NCBI GenBank assembly: GCA_019914995.1
Contig: CM034127.1
Span: forward strand, 14,172,269-14,236,268
Origin: Acanthochlamys bracteata
Lineage: Eukaryota > Streptophyta > Magnoliopsida > Pandanales > Velloziaceae
DNA: 64,000 bases
Reading direction: 5' to 3'
Shown here piece by piece: positions 1 through 13,125 of the stretch; the stretch's first letter is position 1, and each line of letters starts with the position of its first letter. The notes beneath the pieces were generated by a model, which had not been told where the DNA came from, searched no databases, and saw nothing but the letters and a program-made list of their open reading frames with translations. The position numbers and the translations under genes are program-made.

Positions 1-2170
1 CACTAATCTACTACCTTACTATGCTGAATGATACTGATGCGAACTGAATCAGCAAGACAACTTTGAAGACATATCCTGAAGTCTTCTATTAACGAATCCA
101 GAATTACCTCTTTGTAGGCTTACTAAAAGTCATTTAATCTTCTATATAAACTAATATGATTTATTGTAACCTATAAAGCAACAAAATGAAATGGCAAAAG
201 GGCACAACATTATGGAGAGTTATTAATGACATCAATAGCGAAATCTCATAAGCATAGAAGAAATAGCTCCAAGAAATAGAAAACTCACAAAAATGGCAGC
301 TATTGCCATATTGATGCGCACGTCTTTCACACTACTTTTGGAATATCTGTAACAATTACAAAGTTGTTGTTGGATTAGGCATCGCTAAACGAAAAAGAAG
401 AAGAAATATAACTTAGAAAGAAATTTGATTATAACAACCGGTTGGCAAGAAGGGAAAAAACTGCAATGTTGCATGTAACTTACTGCATCTATTAAAACCA
501 ACAAAATGAAATGTCCCAGAAAGTAGTTACGTGATCTATACCTAGGTCCCCAAGGTACAATGGGCTGCTTATCAGCAAATTTGATATCCTTTGAAACCTG
601 GAAAATGTTATACCAATGAGTAAATACTGAAGAATGACGTAAAATATGAGTCCATGCAAATTCTGAATCCATAGTATTTCATGATGACCTGACCTGAAAT
701 GACCCAAAAGCCAAGCCTTTTTTTCTATTTGACAACTGTGACATCATGATCATATCATATGCCCTTTCCAACTGAAACACCATGGTGTAATTAGTAAGGC
801 AAACATGTTCATAAACAATTACAAAATGTATGAAGCCAATTGAGCCTACTCTGGCTACTGATGCTTCATCACCTACTCTCTCAGCTTCCTTTCTCCTCCT
901 TTTATAAGCCACCTTCATCATGTCAAAGCCTTCCAGTGGGTTCACACCAAGCACCTGCATATAGAGAGAATCAGTACATAGATAAACATTACATCAACTT
1001 AAATACCACATTACCAAAATACTTTGTGCAGTATAAGCAAGCATAACCTCATACGGATTTTCATCATTGTCAGCATATGAATTCCCAGAAGCTGATGCTG
1101 CAGTGCACATAGATGGGCATTGCCTTATAGATGTTCTTGAAACCCTATCGTATAATGATAAATTCAGTTCAAGACTGAAGCATGAGAATCTGAAATAAGG
1201 ATGATGAAGAAAAGCTGTAAAGTATGGTATATCATAAAGATAAATAGTATAAGAAAGAGCAAGTGGGCATACGAGTTTATAACAGCCAGGTGCTGGCATG
1301 TCATATCGTTATACATCTGATCCTGAAATATAAGATGACCTGAGCTGATAAACTAGCATCTGAATTCTTCAACTTGATAATTGGCAGTGCAAGTTCACAC
1401 TAACAAATAATCAAAAGAAAAGATTTGTTTTCTTTTATCTTATAAACAAATATCCTGTAATATTCCAAGTTATACCCCCTTTTTTTGCACAAGCTCAAAC
1501 TTAACTTTGTCAAACCTAGCGATATACACTCATGAATTCCCAAATGTCAGCATGGGGTTCTTTCCGGTAGTAACTAGAGTTACATTAGTTGAGAAAAGAC
1601 TTAGATAAGTTCTTAATGTTATCAATAGCCGAAGATCCATCAACTGTGGCAGATTATTCACGTAAATAACTTGTAACTACCATAACTTGTAACTATCAAA
1701 AACAACTTTAAACCCAAAAAATAATAATAACTAAATTATAAAAAAATAAGAATAAACAAATAGCTAGATTCCCCTCCAAATTCAGGAAACACCATATCAA
1801 TTGATGACACGACCAAAGAGATACTGAAGCAAACTGCTTTGTATTCACTAACCGAAATATTGGTAACAGACAAGCTTAGGAAACCTCAAATACCAAAACC
1901 ACATCAATAATTAGAAACCTAAATCGCCCGTCACTCCAACCCCAAAATAAATTTAAAAGAATAAACATAACTGAAAAACAGAATCCATAAGCTTCGGAAA
2001 CAACAACAAAGAGTACTAGCACGAAATACAGAATGAGAACAAAGAAACAGCCAAGCTTACCTCAAAGAAGTCACCACTGGAGCGGCGGAGAACGAACGAC
2101 CAAGAAATCTGCTCAGCCGTGCCGGCGGAGCTCGAGGGGAAGACATAGCGGTGGCCATTCCCAGCACCAT
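1..2170 (-). CDS. CPP1/DUF3353 J-like chloroplast protein, 5' part (3' end off window)
   Basis: Six exons were read on the minus strand: 2061-2170, 1048-1189, 850-954, 694-771, 542-597 and 289-346. All have GT-AG borders and matching phases. The N-terminus (MVLGMATAMSSP...) is rich in Ser, Ala and Arg and looks like a plastid transit peptide. A J-like segment follows (NPYEVLGVNPLEGFDMMKVA, then LERAYDMIMMSQLSNRKKG), then VSKDIKFADKQPIVPWGPRY and SKSSVKDVRINMAIA, which starts a membrane region. This order is typical of the CHAPERONE-LIKE PROTEIN OF POR1 family (DUF3353), which has a J-like domain and C-terminal membrane helices and in known members protects protochlorophyllide oxidoreductase. 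The last exon or exons are not in 1-288, so the gene is cut by the window edge. An in-frame ATG at 2158 is an alternative start. It is closer to the At3g51140-type paralogue than to CPP1 itself by recollection only. Confidence 0.8.
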
Positions 2171-3484
2171 CTCTCGATTCTCTCTTCGCTCTTTCTCGCA
2201 GAACCCAGAAGAATTGTCGACAGTGTGCGAATGAACTAAGACCAAGTTAATCCGGCCCAACAAAGAATCCATGAGTATTTGGGCCAGCCAGCCTTGTTTT
2301 CGAGTCTTAACTTTTTTTTATGGTCTCGTTTGAAATTACTTTTCATTTCTACTCTATCTCAAAAATATTTTTTATTTTTAATAAATATTTTATAATATTT
2401 TTAAAATTTTTAAAGAATTTAGAAAGTATAAAATTTTTGAAGTTATAAAATTTTGTTATTACTTATTTTAATATTTTTTGAAGTAAAAATAATTTATTTT
2501 AAAAAATTAATTATAAAAAAATACTTATTGTAAGCATTTGCAAACGTCAATGTGAGCTAATATCAAACAAACAATCCGAGCAAGTTCTTCATACTGCTTG
2601 AATCTGAATACGAACCGGTTCAATGAGAGGGACTGAGACGTGCTTCAAGGACAGTATGTTATCTCTCCTTCCGTACAAAACGTGAGCCAAATGAGCAAAA
2701 ACACGTAAATTTTTTTTTAAAAAAAGTATTTTTATTTTTATTAAAATGAGTTTTATTTTTTCGATTTAAAAAAATATAATAAAAAAAGTTACCACATAAA
2801 TTTTTTTATATTTTCTAAATTTTTAATTAAATTTTAGATATTTATAAAAAATATATATAAATTAAAAAATTTTGAAAATTATTTTTGAGATAAATAATAC
2901 CAAATGCCTTCATAGTAGTCTTGAAACAAAAAAATGCGAAGAACCGCGAACATCAGCAAAGCAACAAAAAACCACGATGCTGAGAGAATATGTCGAAGTA
3001 TTTTTTAAAAAATCTTCTGAAATAAATAATACTTTTTTTTGAATAATATTAATTTATATTTTAAAAATAATAATAATAAATAGCAATAAGATCTGAAGAT
3101 GTAACAATTTTTTTGAACAGTTTAAATTTCTTAAAAAAATTCTACAAAATTTTTGTAAAAAATTATTAAATAATATCAAACATCATCTTAATTGCTCTGA
3201 AGGTGCGGACTCGAGCAATTAACAAGATCGAGCCATGTTCTTTTCAATGAAAAAACAAGGCCGGCTCGAGCCATGAGGCCCACCAATAGAGAGTCCAATA
3301 TACGCATTGGGTCGGCCTGGTAAAATGATCAATAATTAATGAAAATCCAAACCAGAATTCAGCAAGAGATCTTATTTGAAATTTTGTTTTCTTCTGGAGA
3401 TTCTTTGTTTCTTTTAATTTATTTTAAAAATTATTTAATTACTGTCGTAGTCAAGATCGAACAAGTCTTTAGTTCTGTCCAACG
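2171..3484. other. divergent intergenic region between CPP1-like and E2 genes
   Basis: About 1.3 kb separates two genes transcribed away from each other, so it must hold both promoters. It is mostly AT-rich, with three blocks of A/T homopolymer-rich DNA near 2320-2550, 2700-2910 and 3000-3190. No convincing open reading frame or RNA gene is seen. The 3200-3480 part is less AT-rich and probably holds the E2 core promoter and 5' leader. Confidence 0.6.
2321..2546. mobile_element. AT-rich MITE-like element
   Basis: An AT-rich block is bounded by imperfect inverted ends (TGGTCTCGTTTG on the left, CAAACG on the right), with TTA before it and TCA after it. Related ends occur at other loci in this window. 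It has no coding capacity. The borders are approximate. Confidence 0.35.
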
Positions 3485-6400
3485 ATGGTTTCCACCCTTC
3501 TTGCTCGCTTGATTCGCCGGCCCACCGTCGCCGTAAGAAAATATCTATTACTTCTCTCTCGATCCTATAAACTTTGTTTGGATTCGATTTGTTTGTTCTC
3601 GAGCTAGTTGCTTTGCAATTTTTTTTTTTTTTTGTGGGGATCTTTGTTTGCTGTTGATTTGAAGTGTTTATGAATTTTTGAAAGAGATAGGGTAGGAATT
3701 AGACTGTAACAGGATCTGTTTCTTTGTTGCATTTTCAGGTTTTTTTTGGTTCTGGTGGAATTTGTCCAGTTGTTTAGGAACGTGAGTAGTGAAATCAGGG
3801 AACTGAAATTTTGATTCTGTATTGAAAATGATTGAAAGCGAGCTGGGGACTTGATCTTAGTTTATGTAGGCAAAGTTTGGTAATTAGGTAAAGGTAGATA
3901 GATAGCTTAGTTGATGAGGACATTAATTATTGGACAATAAAATGCAGGTTAGAGTTGTCTTACGTAAATTGAGTATGTAATCAAAAGAGGTGGAAAATGT
4001 TACTGGTTAGTGATTTGTAACAGCATGAACACCAGTTTTGGAGCCCCTTAACATCTAATAACAGAAAGACCACACTCCAGGAAGCCAAACAAATAACCAC
4101 CAGCTTTTCTAAAACCCCAAGGCGTATTTGATGACAAAGAAAAGGTCTATGTTCGTTGATGGTGAATCATGTTTGATCACCCACTCATTTACCATCTGTA
4201 AAAGGTGTATTCAGCGCTACTGTGCCTAGAACTGTGATGATTGCCTAAAAAGGACTTCGCCTACTGTTGAAATAGGTTTTGTTGGAATCCTGAAGCATTA
4301 TACATAAACAACATGGTCTTAATCACATGCAACTTTAATGAACATTAGGAAGTAGCATTTTGTCTGCACGATGGACATTCAATAACTTAATTTGGCTATT
4401 TTGCCTTAATGCAGCATTAATCCATTGGAAACCATTCACAGGCCTCAACCACTAACCCGATTCTACTGCAATTTATGTTTCCTTGTTGAATCTTTACATA
4501 TCGTTCTACTATGTGCAAAATTTGGATATCATTTCATGTTTTTTTTTATGCATTCATTCTCATTGTTGCCTAAAACTTAACTTTCCTATTTGCTAGTGGT
4601 AGAGTTCATCTACCTAGTATCTTGAAGTAAACAACTATAGCATGATGACCTATCGGTTGAATGCTCTGAAAGTTTTTCTCCTTGGATTGCTTTTAATTGG
4701 TGTGGCTTTTGAACTGTTTCCAATGATTTACCTCTCTTTTGTTAGTGTTCATGGACATCTCTCTGGTGTAAACCGTGTAATGAAGTTTATAAATGTACGC
4801 TACGTTTGCGTTGAGATCTTTTTTTTTTTCTCTGTGCATCATTTTAACAAATCCTTTGTTCTCTTTGCATCATTTCTTAATAACAATGCTGTGTTAGCTT
4901 TTGTGTAGGGTCTTCTCTTACTTGGAAGTTGCAAGCATGTTAGAAGCTTCAGCCATCATGTATTCGCAGGTAATTGTATTAGATGTGATAAGTTGGCGGG
5001 TGAAATACTGTACTTCTGAAATATTCTAAGCCTGTTGTTCACATTTTTTCAGGTGGTTCTGTTGTTTCACAACCAAGAAGGTTACCAGCTTTGACATACA
5101 ACTTTTTTTGTTATGAAAGCAGTTCTTATGAGCTCCTTTTTTAAATTGCTTGGAGTATTAGTCGTCTATCACTTCATATAAGTATGATGAAATTTGTGTT
5201 TCATTCTATCTTTTGGTTACTATTTTCCATTCTGTCTCGAGATGAATAACTATTCATAGGCTTTAGTTCAATCTAATTACCCCTTTAGTTTTAGGACATT
5301 AATGTTAATTTTCCTCATTCTTGGGCTGAATCTGCAATGCTCCTAAGATGAAAATTGGTCATATCATTTCTTGGTTCTAGCTTTTTGAAAAGAGGTAGAG
5401 TAAGGTTCAATGGAGACTAAAAATCTCAGTACTAATGATTTAGGAGAAATAGCAAAAATTATGTCTTCACTGCTTTACTACTATGAGCAATGCAGGGAAG
5501 TGACTCGGCTACTTCTGAAGGATTCACCATACAGCATGTGGAGTAGGGCTTTTGCCTCAGATGGTGGTGGGTCTTTGCAGAAACTTTCAACTCCTTGACC
5601 TTTAATATTTTCTGGGTCCAGGTGGACAATATATTTCCTTCCATTATGTGATGTGGTTAAATTTTGTTTCTTGTAAAGGTGATGTATTTGATGCTGTTGT
5701 ACCTCACATGGGTGAATCTATAACTGATGGGACTCTTGCAACTTTTCTGAAGAGTATGTAGTTTCTAACTTCCCCCAAGTATGTGCAGGAGTCTTTTGTG
5801 TTCATCTTCTTGGATGTTGTGCTAAAGTACATCCTCATGAATTGAAAGAAGATATAGAAAGCTCACTCATGACACTTTTAAAGACTACCCTTTATCCGCT
5901 TTGCCCTTCGCTTTTGAAACTCTAATAGTGTGTCTGTTTTCTGTGTCTGGGGCCAGAACCTGGTGATAGAGTTGAATCTGGTGAAGTAATTGCACAGGTG
6001 GAAACTGATAAGGTACTTCAGGAAAGCCAGTCTTTGAACTTTCAAATTTATAATGAGGTTGTTTGTCTAACTTGTAATGTTTCATTGTAGGTGACTGTTG
6101 ATATCAGCAGCCCTGATTCTGGGGTTATTGAAAAGGTAAAGTCCTTTAATTTATATTTGTAGGTGCCAGTGTGCCATTCAGAATGCAATTGTGTAATTGG
6201 CAAAACTTCCGTGCATGCCGTATTAGTTACTTATGTTTACGTGTTGGCAGCTTTTAGCAAAAGAGGGTGATACTGTAACACCAGGAACAAAGGTTGCTGT
6301 CATATCAAGATCGGCTGCACCTAGTGACACACACGTCGCACCATCAGAAGAACAGAAGAAAGATGCTTCACCACCACCATCTCCACCAAAGGTAAAAAGC

Positions 6401-7836
6401 AGCCAAGAGAAGCCTAAAGTTGAGCCTGTCAAGACGGAACCACCAAAGGCATCTTCTACTGCTCCTACTCCACATACATCTTCTCCTACAGAACCACAAC
6501 TTCCTCCTAAGGAAAGGGAAAGACGGGTAGGTTTTCTGTAAATTACCAGAAATTGTTGATGGAAATTGCATACTTAAAGCATTTTTTTTTCTCAACCATG
6601 TGATTCTAGGTACCCATGCCAAGACTTAGGAAAAGGGTAGCTACTCGCTTGAAGGACTCACAGAACACATTTGCGATGCTAACCACCTTTAATGAAGTGG
6701 ATATGTAAGTCAAGAGTGGCACTCAATCTTAATGTTTCACTCGTGAAGTTTATCTATTCGGCACAAACATCTTCCTTAACACATTTACTGAAGCAATATT
6801 CAAGTTTCTGACCTGCTTACACAGCATGCGTACAACTCGTATTGCATTATTACAATTAGGAATTCCTAGGTCATTTTACATGGTGTAGCCCTTTTGTGTA
6901 GGACAAACTTGATGAAACTTCGTTCTGAGTACAAAGATGCTTTTGTGGAGAAGCATGGGGTGAAGTTGGGTCTCATGTCAGGCTTTGTTAAAGTATGTCA
7001 GCTGCTATCTTTTCCATTGTTTTGCTTGCTTCTATCTTTTGTTATTTTTTCACTGAAAATAGTGTCACTTTTGTGTTGATAGGCTGCTGTATCTGCTCTT
7101 CAACATCAACCAATTGTGAATGGAGTCATTGACGGTGATGATATTATATACAGAGATTACATTGATATCAGTGTTGCTGTTGGCACATCAAGGGTTTGTC
7201 TCAGAATCTTGCCTAACACCTAAAGCTTTTTTGTGTGATAATTTGCATAGTTTTTTTTTTTTCACATCATTAATTATTCATGATTCACCATATGTCTAAA
7301 CAAAACTACAGCGGTGATATACATTCTTTGTTTCTTAGGGCCTTGTGGTTCCTGTTATCCGTAATGCTGATAGGATGAACTTTGCTGATATTGAGAGAGA
7401 GATCAACGTCCTGGCCAAGAAGGCTAGTGATGGTACCATATCAATAGATGAAATGGCTGGGGGCACATTCACAATTTCCAATGGTGGAGTATATGGAAGC
7501 CTTTTGAGCACACCTATCATCAATCCCCCACAAGTAAATCTCCTGATCTGCTCTGTGTATTAACTTATTTGACTATCCCTGAGACACCTAATGCATGAAT
7601 ACGAGGATGACTTTCTGATTTTTCCTTTTTATCCCATTGCACAGTCAGCTATCCTGGGAATGCACTCCATTGTGAGCCGACCCATGGTTGTTGGTGGCAG
7701 CATTGTTCCTAGGCCCATGATGTATGTTGCTCTGACCTACGACCATAGACTGATCGATGGAAGAGAAGCCGTTTACTTCCTGAGACGCATAAAGGATGTC
7801 GTTGAAGACCCTCGTAGGCTTCTACTTGATCTATAA
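3485..7836 (+). CDS. DLST: dihydrolipoyllysine-residue succinyltransferase, E2 of the 2-oxoglutarate dehydrogenase complex (mitochondrial)
   Basis: Thirteen exons were read: 3485-3532, 4909-4969, 5053-5080, 5496-5563, 5679-5753, 5957-6012, 6091-6135, 6251-6526, 6610-6704, 6902-6992, 7083-7193, 7339-7533 and 7645-7836. They sum to 1341 nt (446 residues) with all phases matching. The N-terminus [16 protein letters not shown] is basic and fits a mitochondrial presequence. Next comes a lipoyl domain with the lipoylation motif ETDKVT, then a Pro/Ala/Lys-rich linker (exon 8), then the catalytic acyltransferase domain starting at [20 protein letters not shown]. That domain ends with the active-site motif [10 protein letters not shown] and LLLDL. 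No peripheral-subunit binding domain is visible between linker and catalytic core, as expected for E2 of the 2-oxoglutarate complex. The enzyme transfers succinyl groups to CoA in the TCA cycle. Intron 1 is long (1.4 kb). Confidence 0.95.
3583..3591 (+). promoter_or_regulatory. possible intron-mediated enhancement motif in E2 intron 1
   Basis: TTCGATTTG lies about 50 bp inside the first intron. It matches the consensus TTNGATYTG reported for plant introns that raise expression, and it sits where such motifs concentrate, near the start of a long first intron. This is sequence similarity only. Confidence 0.3.
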
Positions 7837-9375
7837 ATGCTGCTTTTGGTCACTGTCTTTCCTGCGTCAAATAATCTCGTTGCTAATGCTAATCTTATGG
7901 TTTTGTTGCTATTACGTCAACCTCTACATAGCGAACCATGAAAATTTTCCAATCAGTATTGCATGAGGTCTTTTTTTTTTTTTTTGCTTTTTGAACTATC
8001 TATTTATTTGCTTATAGCTGGAGAAGGAAAGTATTTGAACTGTATTATGTAATAAGGCAGAAAAAGTGGAGGATTATTCTACTGTTTGATGACTGCTAGA
8101 CGGCTTTTTCCTGAAAGGGTAAGATTGCTTGCTTTTCTTCCGTGATGAAGTTTGGCATATCAGGAGAACTTAGAAGGAACATAGACCTTTCTTTACTGGA
8201 AGTCGATGATTCTCTTTACTTCCTGGTATAATGTTCCCTTTGATATAAAACTGTTGCGGATCATGTTGTATACATTCTCAATCTGTACTCTTACTGATGT
8301 TTGGTTGTAGATGAGTCTGTCTACTACACTGAAGTAAGAACTACTGTGAAGATGGATCAGTGATATGATCTTCTTACAGATTTTTGTACCGTTGATTTTG
8401 TCGTAGTACCATTTGAAGGTTAAAATCAACGGTAAGTTCTGCTTACATATATCCACCAGTTTCACGCTAGTTCATCTTCTCAGAAGCTCCATCTTCGTGA
8501 GCTTGCGGATCTCAGTAAGTACTGCTTCCTTCAACTGATGATAGATTGCCTCTCGCAGAGGATTCAGCTTGTGAAACTAAGGATTGAAGTTTTAATGAAG
8601 CTATTCAATTTGATAGAGCAGAAAAAAAATTGACGGATGCAGCAAGCAACTGAAGACCATCAACAATTAACTATATCCTTCACTTCAGGTGCGTCCATTT
8701 TAACTCCGGCTGCTAGAACATTTGTTACGGTTGTTTTCAGAGTGATTAATTTTATTGAAATGGATTTTGTTGAACTTGAATTCATCTGCTCATAGTAATC
8801 TTTTACAACTTTGAATCACAAAGTTAAGTACCTTACTATCCTGTAGATCTTCCAATTACTTGTATATTTTCTGCTATATTTGTTTTCCTGGATTGCATTA
8901 TCTGGTTGATCTTTTACTTATTTGTCATCATAGTTAGTTTTTAGAAAGTAAGCTCTCGGTACAAATTTGCAAACCGGAGCTTACATGTAATGCTATGAAT
9001 AGCCTAAAATTGTATAATGTAAGTGGTAAAAGAAGATGCATAGAGCAAATAAACATTCCGCAGAATTGTGGAAAACAAATTTATTGAATCGCTTAATATT
9101 TTACAAAAAGGATTGAACTTGAGCGTGTCAACCAAATTTTTCGAGCAGTGCCCAAATTCTTTTTTTGCAAACACACATACACAGACACTCACGGAGATAC
9201 TACTCACTTATACTGCCTGGCATGCACTACGGAGAAATATATGCTGTAATCATCTCCCTGTTTCAAGACACAGAATTGCTCTTTTCTGCAAACTCGCATT
9301 GGTTCTTTTATCAGTTCCGGAGATGGATGTCTCTCCCAATAGTGGACTCTTGAATTCTTTTGGGTTGTGTTTCAT
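7837..9375. other. E2 3' UTR and intergenic DNA
   Basis: This stretch follows the E2 stop codon. The first few hundred bases should be 3' UTR. Only short open frames without family features are present, and no repeat, RNA gene or domain remnant was recognised up to the WAK pseudogene end. Confidence 0.5.
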
Positions 9376-11964
9376 TCAATGATGGTGCTGCATTCTTTTT
9401 CTTAGATGTTCTAATCTTTCAGCTATATCTTTCATAGTCGGCCTGTCCTTACTGCTGACGTTCAAACATTCTCCAGCAAGTTCAGCTACTTCTTTAAGTA
9501 TTTCAACTTCATTGATTACCTAATTGTCAAGAATATTGAGAATGTGATTTTCTTTCAAGACAGAAATGAAAACTGAAACTAGGCTTCGCTCTTCTTCTGG
9601 TCCTTCAAAATCAAGTACCGTTTTCGTTGTCAAAGTTCAATAAGCACAACCCCAAAGCTGTAGACATCGCTCTTCTCTGTTAGTATGCATGTCTGCAAGT
9701 ATTCGGGGTCCAAATAGCTGCATGTTCCTTGCACTAAAGTGGCAAGCTGGTTTTCATCACTTGGTACCAACTTTGAAGCACCAACTTTGAAGCACCAAAA
9801 TCTGAAACTTTCGCCGTGAGGTTGTCGTTTAACAATATGTTTGATGGCTTTACATCTCCGTGAATAATAGGAGGGGAAGCTGCTGAATGCAAGTAGGCGA
9901 GTGCTTCAGCAGATTCTGCAGCAATCCTTAACCGAGTATCTAACGGATATTGGCCTTCAAGTTCTTGCCGTGTATGTAATGGAAGAGTGTTCCATTGGAT
10001 ATAAACTCGTAAACCAACATGGGAACTTCAACCTCCAAACAACAGCCTAAGAGCTTCACTACGTTTCTATGGTTGATTTGGGAAAGGATAACCATCTCTT
10101 TTGCGAATTCCTTGGTTTGGTTCTAAAACTCCTTTGTAGACAGTTCCATAGTCTCCACGGCCAGTCACACGATCTGCGTTAAATTTATTGGTTGCTCTTT
10201 CTAGCTCTTCTTTTGTAAACACTTTAAATGATACACCTTTAAGCGCGTTGATTTCTTGTTGCAGCACAATTCCACCATTTTGCTCGAAGAAAATTTTCCT
10301 TGCCATGATCAGTTTTCTTTTCTCAAGTGCCAGGAATATCCATAATCCTATAACAACTAAGAAAATGATGCCAGCAGATGCCCCTGCATTAACATCAAAT
10401 TCAAAACCGATTGATTGAAATACAAACATAATAGCCACTATATTCTCTGTGTCTGTTCTTTGAGCTTCAAACTCAATGATCAGAAGAGGTAAAACCAGAA
10501 AGAGTACGTACCTGCAACTGCCTTGAGCGATGTTGGGAATTTGCTTTCTGATGGTTTGCACCCATCTTTCAGGGTATGGTTGCCAGTTGTTCCTTTAGGA
10601 CAGCTGCAGATGAAGCTCCCGGGTGTATTTAAGCAATCACCATAGATTGGTTCCTTTCCCTATCATCGCACTCATTGACATCTGCGCACACAATTAAAAA
10701 TCAATTTACATAATTTAACATTGTTCATCTCTGAAGTGTTTCAACTATCGTGTAGCAATTATCATCTTGATTTTGCAGTCTGTTGTTGCATGTTTATGAA
10801 ATTATTTTCATATTTGATAGCATTCTACCCAGTTCCTGTTGTACTGAGCCTTAAGCATTGTCATAGCTTTTCTAGTACGTTTACGAATAATCCCATATTA
10901 AAGAACATTCTAATATGTCAATAAGTAATTTGTCTTATCAATCATGTTTTGGTGATCAACCGACAACCTTTAACATCTTCTTGGTGGTTTTGTGAATTCG
11001 TTACAGACGGAGGAATAAATGATTTTTTTCAGTGGCATTCTCTGCATTAATAAACCATGCGTGTTCAAGAAATGGAAATATATGAAAGAAGTGATAAGAG
11101 AGACCTTGACAACTGTCTGATGGATAGGGGTTCCCTTACCCAGAGATACCCAGAGCAGCCATTGGTGGAATTTTGACACTCGCTGTTGGCACTGATGCAT
11201 GCATAGGAGGAGTGGTTGCGAGCGGCTCCTTTGCAGGTCTGGTTTCTGATGGCCCAGTTAAGCACAAGGGGAGCACCCCGTGGGTTATTGTGGAGAAAAT
11301 TCTTCAAATCTGACAATTGAAACTGGTACCAGTTATAGTCTGTTATGAAGGCATAGCTGCAGGGATTCAAATCGGTGATGTTTGTGGTGTTGATGTCAGA
11401 CGCAAGCATTCCACCATAAAGCCTGATTTCATTAGGTATGGAGGCTTGACAGCATCCTTTGCCAGAGCAAGAGCCAGGTACCGCATCTGTAGCATTAGCA
11501 CACAAGCAAAAATAGGCTGTGCCATAGTTATCATTGTAATAGGCGGAAAAGGCAAGTTCAATGCAGCCGATGACGGTGAGCTTGTTCCTGGAGCCTGATA
11601 TCCTGTATGTTGGCTGGGAAGTGAGGTTCAGGATTCCATAATCAAAGGACACTAGGCTCGTATGATTGTAGCATTCATATCATTTTGCTGTGTATACAGA
11701 GAGCTGACCTTCCAGAGTGATATTAGTTACCTTGATAGTGGTTGTGCCAATGTACACCCTTGGTGGGTTGAAGGTGTTGTTGCAGCTGATATCAAAGCCT
11801 TCGCGGTAGCAGCACTTTCCTATACCGAAAGGATAGGTAATTTCCACACTGCCACATCTGCTTTGGCTGTTAGGGAGTAGTGTTGTGTTTGGTAAAGATG
11901 TAGCTGCGGCTGCAGTCACCAGCAGGAGCAGCTGAAGTATCTACAATATTGTTGTTCTCACCAT
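9376..11964 (-). pseudogene. wall-associated receptor kinase (WAK-like) pseudogene
   Basis: The full WAK order survives: signal peptide, cysteine-rich GUB_WAK domain (SRCGSVEITYPFGIGKCCYR), EGF-like region, transmembrane helix (AGIIFLVVIGLWIFLAL), then a kinase beginning FFEQNGG and keeping a GRGDYG loop, HGDVK and DFG. Lesions seen: TAG at codon 8 (11941-11943); in-frame TGA at 11680-11682, after which the same frame continues as YECYN; frame loss and a small deletion near 11110-11140 at the end of exon 1; a frameshift in the Ca-binding EGF exon near 10640-10665; a deletion plus frameshift near 10110 that removes the strand with the ATP-binding lysine; and a 14-bp duplication at 9767-9794 just after DFG. 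The C-terminus ends ERLEHLRKRMQHHH at 9376. Such receptors bind wall pectin and signal to the cytoplasm; this copy cannot make one. A paralogue lies at 24662-27084. Confidence 0.92.
9767..9794. repeat. 14-bp tandem duplication in the WAK pseudogene kinase
   Basis: Two perfect adjacent copies of CCAACTTTGAAGCA. On the coding (minus) strand they fall in the activation segment right after DFGASKL and shift the frame, because 14 is not a multiple of three. Confidence 0.9.
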
Positions 11965-12573
11965 TTCTACCTCTCGCTTACGAAACAGATTTCTGTTTAA
12001 GCTATGCATTTAGGCTCATTCAGGCACTATATATTGTTGCAGCTGGGAAAGATTGGTACCTTGAATTCTTATGGAAACTGATGGAACATCAAGCTGATAT
12101 CATTCAGAATGATGATTGGAGACAAATTGCGTTGAGCTTTTTGGGAAAGAGTTCAAAGTTTTGTTTCACTGATGTTGAACCCAACAATAACAATGCTGAA
12201 AATGAATCGCTGCTGGTATTTCTGTTACAAATTGCAAGAATCCTGTTTAAGAAATACCAGTAGCTGTTGCAGATGAGCTTTTTACCTATACGGTAAACTT
12301 ACGAGTTCATAACCAGCGTCTCCACGCACAACAGTTGACATTACAATAAAGAAACCTCCATTACCGAGACAAACCTGGGTGCTTATTACAATTTTTAAGA
12401 TTGACATTATTGAGCTGAACAGGTCTAAAGATAATCATAGAAAGTAAACTACTTGTTTATGTATTATTATGCATGTACAGTGACATCGACATTGTCGAGG
12501 TCGTCAACTATAAGATGTTTACAAATACGATGTTTTCATTTATTTGCATCTATGATAAATGTTGCATCACTAT
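11965..12573. other. upstream of WAK pseudogene to LTR insertion point
   Basis: This is former promoter-side DNA of the pseudogene. Open frames here (for example 11949-12263 +) show no family signature. It ends with ACTAT, part of the target-site duplication of the LTR element. Confidence 0.5.
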
Positions 12574-13093
12574 TGTCATGGTATGATTATTTTGACCCTT
12601 CTCCCCACTCAAATTATCTTGGTAAAATGCTTTTTGACTAGATAGATTGCCTTGTACATAAGCCAAGTCTAGAGTATGATAGAATACTCTAGACAAAGGA
12701 TAGTTGGCATAAATCTAGAGTAAGTTAGAGAATACTTTAGAATGGTGGAGACTCTTGTAAAGGATATTTTGTAAGAACTTTCTGGAACATGTATTCTCCA
12801 CCGTCCGATCAAAGCAATCTCCACCGTCCGTTGAGGAGGTGGAGAAGCTATAAATAGAGGGGGTGAGCCCTCATTTGGGGGCATCAAGCAAGAGTTGTAA
12901 TACTAGCATAGCTATATATAAAGCATTCTCTTCAAAGTTCTCTCTTGTAAGCTTTCATCTCTTCTCTTAAGTCCCTTCTTGCCACAAAGTCTTTAGCTAT
13001 CTTTGATAGCAGTTTTGGGGAAAGGCTGACTTAGCCACAAAGGATCGTGACTAAGTGCCGCACGAGCCAAGGTAAAACTCTAGGCCCGTGACA
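12574..13093 (+). repeat. 5' LTR
   Basis: 520 bp, ends TGTCA...TGACA. Aligned by eye with the 3' LTR it has the same length and seven differences, all transitions. Confidence 0.95.
12849..12856 (+). promoter_or_regulatory. TATA box of the 5' LTR promoter
   Basis: TATAAATA lies in the middle of the LTR, the usual place for the U3 promoter. The same box is present in the 3' LTR. A second AT motif (GCTATATATAAAGC) follows about 60 bp later. Confidence 0.6.
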
Positions 13094-13095
13094 AG

Positions 13096-13108
13096 TGGTA
13101 TCAGAGCC
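13096..13108 (+). other. primer-binding site, tRNA-Met type
   Basis: TGGTATCAGAGCC two bases after the 5' LTR is the standard plant retrotransposon site complementary to the 3' end of initiator tRNA-Met. It would prime minus-strand cDNA synthesis. Confidence 0.9.
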
Positions 13109-13125
13109 AACGTTTGGCTTGGGAA

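Noticed and set aside
11949..12263. 104-codon plus-strand open frame
   Set aside because: No family features; it overlaps the start region of the WAK pseudogene and its upstream DNA.
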